NCBI GenBank assembly: GCA_037074765.1
Contig: JBAMDO010000570.1
Location: 310,001 to 374,000, forward strand
Reading direction: 5' to 3'
DNA length: 64,000 bases
Source of the DNA: Mansonella perstans
Taxonomy: Eukaryota > Nematoda > Chromadorea > Rhabditida > Onchocercidae
A program made the translations under genes and the position numbers. Under the pieces are notes generated by a model that searched no databases, was not told where the DNA came from, and worked only from the letters and a program-made list of their open reading frames with translations. Of this stretch, positions 13,775-24,418 are shown piece by piece (within the stretch, counting starts at the first letter, position 1; every line of letters starts with the position of its first letter).

Positions 13775-16261
13775 AAACAAGTTAAAAAATCTTGTCAAAA
13801 ATCCTTGGCGATTGAAGCTGACAAAAAAAGAATTAAAATCTACAAAAATGGTGACCATTCTTTTGATGGACTTGATGTAAGATCTATTGCTTTCCATTCA
13901 AATGAAATTTTCAAATTTCAAACAAACAAATAATATTTAAGGCAAACATCTGAAAAAGCTTTCTTGCAATGCATTTTTCTTTTGAAAAAAACTTTTTTAA
14001 AAAAAATGAAAATTGATAAGTTTTTTTTTTGAAAGAAATGTTCGAAAAGTTTTTGCAAGAAATTAGAAAAAATTGAAAAAAGTAATTAATAATATTTCTA
14101 TTAGCTTCTCATCCGCACCGATCAATTTGCAAATATGCAAGCATTTCTGGAATTTATAAGTAAGAAAATGAACTTGACAAATGCTGCAAATAAATTGTAC
14201 ACATTAGATGGAGAGCTAATCAAATCAGTGGAGCAAATTGTCCATGATAAGGTTTTTTTCTCCATCCTTTTTGTTTGCCATACAAATTTAAATTTGAAAT
14301 ATATAAAATTTTACTATCAAATTTTAGATGTAAAAGTTTGTTTTTTACTTAGTATATTACAATGCTGATTTAATTTTCCTTTGCTGCGTTTCTAATTTAT
14401 TGATAGCATTTCTAACTTACATTTCAAACAAGTCTTTTTTTTAATCTCAATTCCGAGCTAAAAAAAGAAAAAATTGCAGAATTTCTTGCAGAAAATTTAA
14501 GCTTTTAAGAAATATGTAGCAGCAAAAAATGCTTTTACGCCATTTTTACATGAACAAACGAAATCTCAAGCAATTTCCCGTCGAAAATTACGGATCAATT
14601 CCGAAATTGCAATTCCGAAAAAGATTACGGTTATTTTTTCCATTTTACAACTCCTCTTTCCCATCCATTACTAACTAATTGAAATTAAAACTAATCAATG
14701 CTGAGTGTCGAAATATTATTATATAATTTCTGAAATAAAATAAAATGAGTTCAAGTTCATAAATTTGAAATAATTATCCAGAAAATAATTTTATTTAAAA
14801 TTACTGAATAAATTTTAAGTTAATAAAATAATTCTGATATTTGAGTATTGTTTGTAGAAGCCAACAAGACCGTTAAAATTACGAGTTTCACGAAGTGTTG
14901 ATTGGAAAAAGAAAGGTTTCAAAGAAAGTGCCCGACAAAAGAGAAGTATGTCCTGCATACCTTCCATACAAAGCAAGGTTATGTGCTACATTGTAGTTAT
15001 TTTCAGATTAATTTTAAAACTTTAATTTTAATTTTAGTTATCTAGTTACTGAAAAATTAAAATTAAAATAAAATTAATTTAGACGCTTCGTTTTTTTTAG
15101 ACACTTGTAAATATTGAATTGAAACATGCGAAAACAGACAGAATGAAGAAGTAAGTAAATTCTTTATCCCTGGTAATTATCATAATGATAGACTTGATTT
15201 TCCTCTTTTACCTAATTATGAAAATATCACAATTATTTTTATTTTTTTAATAAAAATGAAAATTACTTATAATGAACGGAAAAAAGCAACAATAATTAAC
15301 GACGACAATAACTGATGAAATTCTTTTTTTGCAATCACTTAGAAAGCTTACTTAATCGATGTAAATTATGTCGCCAATTTCTGCTCGCATTTCAAAATAA
15401 TTGTGGGAAAAAATAATTTATATCAATCTCTGATGTCATCAAATACATCTTATTTACACAAAAAGTTTGTAAAATGAAGAACTGAAAAGTCATTGAAAAA
15501 AAGTCGTAAATAGTTTTTAACTAATTAATCCTTCTTGTCAGATTAAAAAAATTATCATTTTACTGATAGCACCAATGGTATAACAAGTATAAATTAGCTT
15601 TTTAAAACAGATTACTTCATCCTTCTATTGAATCATTTAAGTGTGATAAAAACACTTTTATCACATTCAAACATTTTTATCAGTGATAAAAATTGGTGAC
15701 AACATTTTCTTTTTCGTTAATTTATTTTTATAGAGCAACAACTACAGTCAGCAATTTACCGAAATCTATAAAAGTGAAAACAGCAAAATTAAGTTCCATT
15801 TCTTCTGATCCCATAACCAAACAACGGTCAAATACAGCAAAAATCACCGGTATTTATCCTTTTATCCTTTCGTTAAAAAAAATTTAATTTGCATTTGTAA
15901 CTGATTCGTTAACTTTTAACAATTTCACAGTCAACTGTCAATTTTTTTCATTTTAGCAGCAACAATGAATTCAACTGTTTCGATGTTACCTGGCCGATCA
16001 ACGAAACATTCACTGTTGACAATAGGTCAAAAACAATTAGCAACATCAGCTAAGGATCGCATTTCAACTCCAAAACCAAAAACTAAAATTTGCCAATCTG
16101 ATAAAGGCAATGAAAATAACACTGGTGATGATATAAGTACTTTTCGATTTGCGCCAACTATTAATTTTAATTCTAATTTTTATGGTAGGGAAAAATTATC
16201 ATTCGTTTACGATACTGCCGAATTTCCTGAAATCCGTATTCATTTACGATACTGCTGCTAA
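13775..16261 (+). CDS. Doublecortin-domain protein (5' exon not found)
   Basis: Doublecortin (DCX) domains bind microtubules. Exons joining in phase: 13775-13876, 14105-14251, 14858-14977, 15101-15150, 15734-15849 and 15957-16261. The first two encode a DCX domain: a first strand with KKRIKIYKNGD, HSFDGLD, then LLIRTDQFANMQAFLEFIS, the LYTLDGELIKSVEQI signature and HDK. This is roughly one domain, with the final strand lost or diverged. The remaining exons encode a basic, Ser/Thr/Lys-rich tail of about 195 residues ending in CC. The true first coding exon (start Met) upstream of 13775 was not identified. The last three exons lie inside the left arm of the inverted duplication, and a copy of them sits on the minus strand at 48976-50123. 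No kinase domain is visible, so this is not a zyg-8/DCLK-type fusion within this window. Confidence 0.75.
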
Positions 16262-16970
16262 TACTGCTTAAATCAACAAAATTTCAACTTTTTAAATTGG
16301 CCTCATCATAAACACAACAGCAACAAACAACTAAACAGTAGAATGTTTCAGGTAGAAAGAACAAAAAAGAACAGATGAAAAACTGAAATGAAATGGAAAT
16401 TTTGAAAACACTAAATTTATGAAATGTCCAATTGATTTTGTATTAATCCCATCTTCTTGCCTGAATGAATGTCTCATTGAGGTACATAGTATTCGAACAA
16501 ATATCTTTTACTTATTACTTTGCACTAATGAAATAATAAAACCATAGCTAATTCAGTGTGTGATAAAAGTTTCAACGATGAATCATTTCTATACAAAATC
16601 GTATTTTATGAAAAATTTATTTGTCAGTTAGTAAGAAGAAGTTTTTCTTTTTTTTGCCATTTCTTTCAGAGAAAATATCTTTGTCTAAATTTGCCGAAAA
16701 ATTTTAATTTCATTAAAATTAAAAAAGAATTCAAGGCTTGAAATGTACATATTTTCGTGCATTAAAATTTACAACGAAATGGTTAATATTTTGGTTAAGA
16801 AATGGTTAAGAATTTGCTATCGTTGATGATTTATCCATGAAAATTATTAATTCTATTTCCCGTAAGTTAAAATTGTAAGTTTTTGAAAATATTTTTGATT
16901 TCAAATTACTTATTTGAACCAATGAAAAATTTAATCAAATACATAAGTTTGAATTCTTGGGCTAATCATT
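15101..16970 (+). repeat. Left arm, segment 1 of the large inverted duplication
   Basis: Matches 48290-50123 in inverse orientation. The last two doublecortin exons have identical lengths in both copies (116 and 305 bases) and differ at few positions. The homology stops close to the acceptor of the 50-base exon at 15101. The upstream DCX-domain exons are not duplicated. Confidence 0.85.
15643..15692. repeat. Two adjacent hairpin-forming inverted repeats in an intron
   Basis: 15643-15664 reads GTGATAAAA, 4-base loop, TTTTATCAC. 15674-15692 reads TTTTTATCA, 1-base loop, TGATAAAAA. Both share TGATAAAA and lie in the intron just before the 15734 exon of the doublecortin gene. The same pair is present in the inverted copy near 49545-49594. 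Confidence 0.7.
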
Positions 16971-18150
16971 ACTTTTATCTATTACTTTTAAATTACCTAT
17001 ATACATTATGCTGACTGTCATATATTATCGATAAAAATTAAAGAGTCACTTTTCATTTCATTTAATTTTCCTTTTTTTTGAAAATTGTCATTACGATGTG
17101 CAAAGTATCCAAAGCATTAATTTATTATGTTTAAATTGCACTTGAAAAAAAAGAGAGGGAAAGTTTAGAGTGTCGCCGTAAAAGATTGCATGTTTTTGAT
17201 AAAAAGTTCTTTATTGCGTCAAATGAATGATGAATGCCAGAAAGAAGGAGCAGAATACGGTTGAATTAAGTGGACAGATAAGCCATATAATTTCAAATAT
17301 AACAATAATGTGGCCATTATAACTGCGAAAAGCAACAATTTACTCCTCAGCTCTTCTACATTCTTCAAATATTTATCTCAGTGCTTTTCTTAGATATTCC
17401 AGAAAAATTTTGAATAAATTAAAACTGTAAAATATGAAATTTTGCTAACTGAACGATTGAAGCCAAGCATTAAAACAATTTTGATTTATGGCCCAACAAT
17501 TGAAATCTCGTCTATTTGGCTTTTATCTTCTCTTCGAATTTATTATTATTAATTTTATTCAATAATGATGGAATACATGCAAATTTATTCTTCAAATTAA
17601 TTAATCAGTAAGGATGAATTAACATTTTACGCTGTAATCTCACAATAGGACATTGTATGACTCAGAAAGCCATTAATTAGAAAAAACTGAAATGTCACTA
17701 TTAACGAAATTCAAAATCAAATCCAAATCCAAAGTGAATGGAAATTTCCCTCAGTAATTAATCACTTAATTAATCAATTCATTCATTTTATAACACAATA
17801 ATGTTTTGTATTTGGTCAGATTTCTCATTTCATATTTGCTTTAAAATCTAAATTTGAATTTGCAAAGCATTCAGCTTATGACATTTTAATGTCTATTGCA
17901 TTTCAAACAACTGTTAGGGATTTTCGGCGCTCATTGAAGACTTCCAAAAAATTCTCGCAATTAGTAAAATGAATGATGTAAATAACTAGTTATTTGTAAG
18001 TAACCGGTTGTCTATCACCTTTCTTGTATCTATCATTATATCAATCATTTCTAACATGGTGTTGTAATTTTTTAAAGGCAAGATCATGATCAAAAAAAAA
18101 AATTTTCTAATTTCAAATCATACAAACCATAATATCTGCTAATTTTAGAA
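16970..18150. other. Left-arm-only sequence, no gene seen
   Basis: About 1.2 kb of AT-rich sequence with no counterpart in the right arm, where the corresponding place holds a diverged tandem copy of neighbouring sequence (48005-48295). No ORF or splice pattern supports a gene. Confidence 0.5.
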
Positions 18151-19480
18151 AGTAATCATTAGCGTATGTTTCAGTTTATTTCTTTCACTGATTTCATTTC
18201 AATCAAGAATTGGCGGAACTTTGAAATTCAGAAGAATTCAGGCATTCATCAGTTCTTTTTTTATTTTAAATTGATACCGCATCTTGAAGTTTTAAATTTT
18301 ATTTCCAGTAACTTTCTTATTCATACTGTTTCATCATCTTAGATTTTTTGGAACTTCATAATTAGCGAATGTTTTGAATTTGTTAAGAGAAAATTTTCTA
18401 TGTGAATTAAAAATTACAGAAGAAATACTTTGTCAGTTTTTTAAACGCTTTCAATTTTATACATACATTGAAGTTCTAGCTAATTTAATTTCAAATCATT
18501 TTGATATTTAACTTAGGTGTGGCAGAGTCAAATAGAGCGAGACAGAGAAAAAGACAAGAGGATTTAACAAAATTGTTTAAATCAAATAGTTTATACCTAC
18601 TGATGGGAAATAATGTGACGATGATCGAGTAAATGTTATGTGAATGATGAATAAATGGCTAGATATCGGTTCACTTTTGAAAAATCGTTTTGAAATCAGG
18701 TCTGGCAATAATTGCTTATCTGTTTAATGTGTTAGTGTTGTTAATTATTGTTGACTTTTTTCGTTGATCTGTTTCATTAAGAAATTATGAAAGATGCACC
18801 TCAGCTATTCCCTGAGCCATTAACCTTACCTTTAACTCCTTCTTATCCTATCACCTTATCTTTAGCTCCTCCCTATTCAGTTAATTTAAATACTATTTAA
18901 TCCAACTCATTAATCATTTACATCTCATTGGCATTCCAGGCAGTTGATACCTGCTTTTAACGCTGTTTCACTCCTAAAAAATCACTGTTAGAATATGGCA
19001 AAAATTTCTGCGTTAAAATTTTGGAATTCAAAGATTTCTTAGCCATTTAATTGATTTAATACCCATAGATTAATTAAGTGCTTTTAAGCAACCTAGAAGG
19101 AAAAATGCTATCATATTGTTCGGCATTTTCCGACAAATAGTCCAAAATTGTCGTTACTGTGAATAGGGAGAAGTAGTAGATTTAGTGAAGTGATTTATGA
19201 TTACATAATAGATTTCCTTCCGGAATATCAATGAGCGATCGCATACAATAAGTGATCAAATAATGTTACGTATTATAATAAAATTTTCGGCGCTACTGTC
19301 TTTTATCTTATTTGTGACAAATTTAGAAGTGAATTTTGATTGATTGATTCAAGCATTTCAATTGCAATATTGATTCAGCACAAATAAGAATGATTCCTGC
19401 AAAGAATAATTTAGAAGGTTAGTATCTTTTGATTTATTCTTTTGCTAAAATAAAGATTTCAGTAATAAAAGAAAGGAAAG
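18150..19480 (+). repeat. Left arm, segment 2 of the large inverted duplication
   Basis: Matches about 46715-48000 in inverse orientation, including the signal-peptide ORF at 19263 (intact counterpart at 46893) and the short stretch ending in AAGATTTCAG at about 19465. Beyond this point the left arm holds about 7.3 kb (19480-26807) absent from the right arm. Confidence 0.8.
19263..19343 (+). pseudogene. Broken copy of small secreted-peptide gene
   Basis: Encodes the same signal peptide as the intact ORF at 46893-46766 (begins MLRIIIKFSALLSF, ends TNLEV) but runs into a TGA at 19341-19343 after 26 codons. The following sequence is rearranged relative to the right-arm copy, with about 27 extra bases, before both converge again on TTTAGAAGGTTAGT at the donor site. 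Either this copy has decayed or the right copy has been repaired or recruited. Confidence 0.6.
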
Positions 19481-19485
19481 CCAAC

Positions 19486-19715
19486 TTCAAAATTTCAGCG
19501 TTTATTGATTCCATCATGCCTAAAAATATGCAGATCCATCCTGAATAGTTTCATACCGTATTACTTCAAAAATACTTAGCATTTGAACTTTTCAAGATAT
19601 ATGTAACTCAATAAATATATGTTTTCACAAAAAAAAAAAAACTTATATTAAAATAATTTGATAGGTATAAACGTACTAAATGGGTTCCAGTTGTTTAAAA
19701 ATTTTATTTAAGAGC
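19486..19715 (+). repeat. Dispersed repeat, copy 1
   Basis: Diverged copy of 32417-32660 and 37105-37345 (all same orientation), sharing TTTCAGCGTTTATT, CATCATGCCTAAAAA and CTTAGCATTT words. In the other two copies the segment after TTTCAG is open for about 40 codons; here it has an early stop. Confidence 0.65.
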
Positions 19716-20297
19716 TAATTTTCCCGAATAAGGCTTATATCATGATTATCCGAATAAAAAAAATTATATTATGACTTATTTCTCAAGCTGTATTTTATTC
19801 TCGAAAAAACGATCTCTAAGATCTGTAAATTCATTCTATCCGTTAGATTAATAATAGTAATAATATTGAGCTATGATATCAATTACCATATAAATTATTC
19901 ATTTGAAATGATTGATAAATTCAATTTAGAATTCTACAATTAATCATTTTATCAGTTTGTTTCGGCAACAAAATATTTGATGATTTTTTAAATTAATCTT
20001 TAAAAAAATGATAACTTTTTATGACTATCATTCCGTTGCGGTAAAAATCTTTTAGATGAAAGAAATTTTTTTTTTTTTTTTCGCTGTTTCGTCCGTTGTT
20101 ACTTTCAAACAATGCAATACACAATCATTGTGTCGGGTATATTAGAAAATGAACCAATTTTTCAAATTCTTTTTCAATTTCATTTCCTATCATTCCAAGC
20201 TTCCTCTAGTATCTTCCCGGCTTTCTCCGCCCGCTCAATTTAACTAAATTGGGCGCCAAATTTTTGATTGTTTGCTTAAAATGACAATCATTCTTAC

Positions 20298-20407
20298 CTA
20301 TTTCTGCCCAAATAGCACAATTGAAATTTCTTCTTTATGATTGAAAAGATGAAGATGAAGAGGACAACGGGACAAAGCGGGGTAATGTTACTAAGAAATA
20401 TTGTCAT
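20298..20407 (-). CDS. Possible first exon of a membrane protein gene
   Basis: On the minus strand, an ATG at 20407 opens 36 codons plus two bases up to a good donor (AG|GTAAGA). The peptide has an uncleaved-signal-like hydrophobic stretch (LCPVVLFIFIFSII) followed by KKK. A diverged copy at about 36265-36085 keeps the frame and the donor. No downstream exon was found to the left, so this may be an orphan exon. A weaker plus-strand ORF covers the same place and is taken as its shadow. Confidence 0.3.
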
Positions 20408-21584
20408 ACTTCATTGCGCGGCATTAATCATGATGACATCGATGAAATTCTTTGAGGCCAAATTATCGGATCGTTTACTGTGTTGTTGTCCCTATTCATC
20501 TCATCTCTTCACATATCTATATTTTAAAAATCATTTTTCATTTATTATAAAACATTCCATACATATATTATAACATATCATTGTCAAAATTACACAAATT
20601 AAAATTAATTATGCTAATTAATAAGTATTCCTAAATAAGATTTAAATTAATTAATAATTTAAAGTTTTTTTTTTTTTTTTTTGTTCTTTCACAAATTTAA
20701 ATGATATTTGGACTATTGAACAAAGAGATAGAATAATAAAAATTTTTCGAAAAAGTGAAAAAAAGAGAAGGAGAAGGAATAGATGTGACATTTGATAATG
20801 AAATACGTCAAAGGTCATTAGAGAGAAATGTGAATGACAAAGGGAAAATTTAAATTTTCCTTTCATTACAATAATTCAAAAATTAAATTTTTTCAATATT
20901 TTTCAATAAACTTCAAAAAATAGAAAAATATAATGCTTAGCCTATATTCTATAGCCAGATAGAATTAGAATATTTAATAATTGGCCAAGCCAAGAAAATT
21001 CGTCCTAGCATTTCAATGATTTCATGTTCATACAATCTGATAATGCAATAACATCCACTTTATGCTTAACCGAGATATATTCGCGCCAAATATAATTTCA
21101 AAATTTTCGCGCATTCTAAAATTTTGAAAAAAAAATTTTTTTTCGATAAATTTAATAAATTTCCATTGGGATAGTCATTTAATAGTCAGTTGCTGAGGTG
21201 TTTTTCTTTTGAAATTTTCTAGAAATTCTCTTTTCATGACATATAATTAATTCGAAATCATATCAAATGTTATATTTTGAATTAAAATTTGAGTGAACTG
21301 CTCTAGTTCTAACTATTTTATCCAGTTTCTTTTTTTAAATTTCACTTCTAATAACGTTTGAAATTGAATCCTTGTTTTGAATTTAAAACTTTTACAAATT
21401 CCAATTCTACAATTAATTTGGCAAATTTAGGGATTGTATTCGAATTTAATACTTTTTTCAAATTTAATTCTTTCAGATCAAAATTTTGAATCAAATAGGA
21501 GGTTATCAGTTTGAATTAGATACTATTGACCTTCCCGGTAACAGGCAGATCTAGTTAACAGCTAACTGTACGTAATTCTACTAT

Positions 21585-21692
21585 CAGAGAGAGAGAAAGA
21601 AAAGGACAGAAGTATGAAAACAAAGAGAGAGAGAGAGGGAGAGAGAGAGTGAAGTGAGAGCAGAGAGAGAATAGAGAGTGTGAAAGAGGGAG
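21585..21692 (+). repeat. GA-rich simple repeat
   Basis: An interrupted (GA)n tract of about 110 bases on the plus strand. Such tracts often occur near promoters, but no transcription start can be placed here from sequence alone. It lies about 2.8 kb upstream of the first supported E2F exon. Confidence 0.85.
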
Positions 21693-23041
21693 GTCCAAAG
21701 GTCAAAAGGTAGTGGAGAACCCATGTGATATTAGCCTTTCTACCAATTCTCTTATAGTTTGTTGTGAATTTAGGCGCGAAATGGATAGCCATAGCCATGC
21801 CCTATTGTGCAGTGTCTATTCTCACCTGGTTATTCTTTGTTAATAATCTTTAAACTTTTTAATATTTTCAAATTATCAGGTGGTTATTTCAGTTAATTAT
21901 TTTGATTAATTATTTTCTCGCAATTTATTTTTTTATCAAAAATTTGAATTCAAAAATATAATTTATTTGAAATTTTTGTTACAAAAGATAATATTATCTG
22001 ATATTGTTTAATGAAAAAAAATCTTATCTATCATCAATAATACATTGTAGGAATGTTAGTTTTTTCAACTAATACTTAAAGAATATTCAAAATTTTAATT
22101 AATACTGTAAATTTAATCTAAATTCAAATTGGTCCTATCTTAATGTCTTTTCTCTCTTTATTGTCCTTTACAGTATCTACTATGATATTGATTCTTTTTA
22201 TTAACGGAATTTAAATATTATAATTCAGTTCAAATGATATTTGATATTATCATTAATGGCCTGGAATACAGCTTTATTTCAGTATCATCATTTGAAGATA
22301 CAATAATAACTGATAAAATAATGCTTGTACAGCAATTATTGCAATCAGTTCTTTAAAGAAAATATAATTATTTCGAAGATAATTAGAAAAATATAGTTTA
22401 AATATAAAACAATTATTAAAAATATAATTAGAAAACCAAAAAAATAGTCAAAAAATGATTATTAAAATATAATTAAGAAAATATAATTGGTTCTTTAACT
22501 TTTCCTATTAAAACAGACAGCGTTAGGGATGCTATTCCGGTTTTGAAATGATGATGTGATCTTACAGATAGAGAAATTCTCTCAAGTGATGTTTGACAAA
22601 ATTTTCAAAATTTAAATTAAAATTACAAACTGAATCTAAATCATCGTAATGGCCTTTATTTCAAGCAGTTGGTACGATTAATAACAAATATTTAGGTTTG
22701 AAGTGAATAACTGATAAAGCATATTTAAACAGTAGGCTCGCGTATGTGATATCGAAAAATGCCTTACGTTCATCAAGAATACTTTATTATCACTTATGTA
22801 ATCATGAATGTGAATGTATGGCTGATTTCAAAATTCAAAAATATGTAAACTACTTGTTTAATGCAAACGAAGCAGTGTTTTTGAGTGATCAAATTAGCAT
22901 CATTATCTTTCTAAAGGATGAATGATTCAATTTTTAACTTATCATTAATATCACTAATTACAAAGATAAGCAAACAACATCGATCCATCCTTTTCCAACC
23001 AAATATTAGCGATTAATTGTAATTATGGAAAGAATCCATTA

Positions 23042-23227
23042 ATGGACAGAAATGAACGTTATCTTTTGAGTCTGAGTTGTGATTTTTGTGCAGATAATAG
23101 TGATAGAGAGAACGAAAAAAAAAATACCAACAAAAGTTTTGATAGTAAAATGATGACGAACAAAACTTTTTTGAAATTGCTGAAAGAATTGGCGGGTTAC
23201 TGTCTTAAGTGCCCAAAGATTTTAAAG
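23042..23227 (+). CDS. Possible coding exon with two CxxC pairs
   Basis: ATG opens 62 codons ending at a possible donor (AAG|GTAGTT). It contains a CDFC pair near residue 14 and a CLKC pair near residue 54 with a Lys/Asn-rich stretch between, compatible with but not proof of a metal-binding fold. It does not join in phase to the E2F exon at 24405, and no next exon was found. It may be chance. Confidence 0.2.
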
Positions 23228-23683
23228 GTAGTTGGATAGTTGCTTTCTGAAGTGGCTATTCGACAAGTGGACTCACAACAGGACACTACATTTGAAGTGA
23301 GGAGAGAGATGAAAAGACAGAGAAGTGACAAGCGATAAAACAACAGGTGCCGTTCGGTGTTATTTTGATTGCTGTTTACAGGTGTGCAAAAGAAGAACAA
23401 CAATTTACCACAAATGTTTTTGCATGTCCTTTCATTCAATCCCTTGTAATCCCATCAAAAAATTTTTTTTATAATTCAACTTTTTTGAATTTAATTCATT
23501 TTAAGCTAATCGTTTATCTTTTCAATCGGTGGTTATGCTTTTTTGAAATTCGTATTTTGCATATGTTTGAGACGAAAATATTTCACACAGTAATTTTGAG
23601 AAATTATAAGTGTTCTTTAATGAGTTGTTGGAATAGATTGTTGGATTAGATAACATTATAGTACATACAAACATACATAACAT

Positions 23684-23965
23684 CACACACACACACACAT
23701 ACAAAGCATAGATTACCTGTTTAGCGGTAAAAATGAAATAGTATGATAATTGGAAGAGATGGATAAATATATTAAATGGTATGTTCATTGACCTCAAATG
23801 TAAATGTTTGAGGTCAAAGTGTGAACATTGTAAAAGTACTGCAAGCAGAGAAGATCACATAAAGTGATTCATTTCAAATTTTGTCAGATAAAAATCAAAC
23901 ATTTCAAAGTTTCTTTTATGATGTTTATGAGAGTTTAAAATATTATAACTTATTAATTAATAAGC
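23684..23965 (+). repeat. Intergenic repeat family, copy 1, preceded by a CA run
   Basis: A (CA)n run at 23684-23699 is followed by a segment matching 35345-35615 (same strand) and 50181-50480 (inverse). Shared words include GGAAGAGATGGATAAATATA, ATTGACCTCAA and AAGTGATTCATTTCAAAT. This copy lacks the duplicated GACCTCAAT present in the other two and is the most diverged of the three. Confidence 0.75.
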
Positions 23966-24418
23966 AGACAAGCAATTGATATTTAATCATTTGATTAATT
24001 GTGAATTAATTTTGTTTTTTTCAAGTCTAAATTAATTCATGAATGCTTTATTTGAAAATGAATGGGAAAATTTTTGTTCATTAAAAATTATATTTAAAAA
24101 AAAGATTAGATAGCAATTAATTGAATATTATCATTTAATGAATAAATATTTTATTCAAGAAAGATATTTTACATAAAGAATTTTGTTTCATTTTTGCGAA
24201 AATTATTTTTATTTTACTGTTTTTTTTTTTTTACTATTTCTTTTTTTATTACTGAACTTTTTGAATTTCTGAATTGATTATAATTTGAAAATTGACACTA
24301 AATATATCTGTCAGAAGAATCAAATCTGATTCTTGATCTTTTGCTCATACGGTATTTCATTTTTTGCTTTTCGTTTCAAAAATTATGTCAACCAATACTT
24401 TCAGATCATAATCTCGAT

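Noticed and set aside
21562..21798. Minus-strand ORF rich in Ser and Leu
   Set aside because: Translation of the GA/TC simple repeat; no family or splice support.
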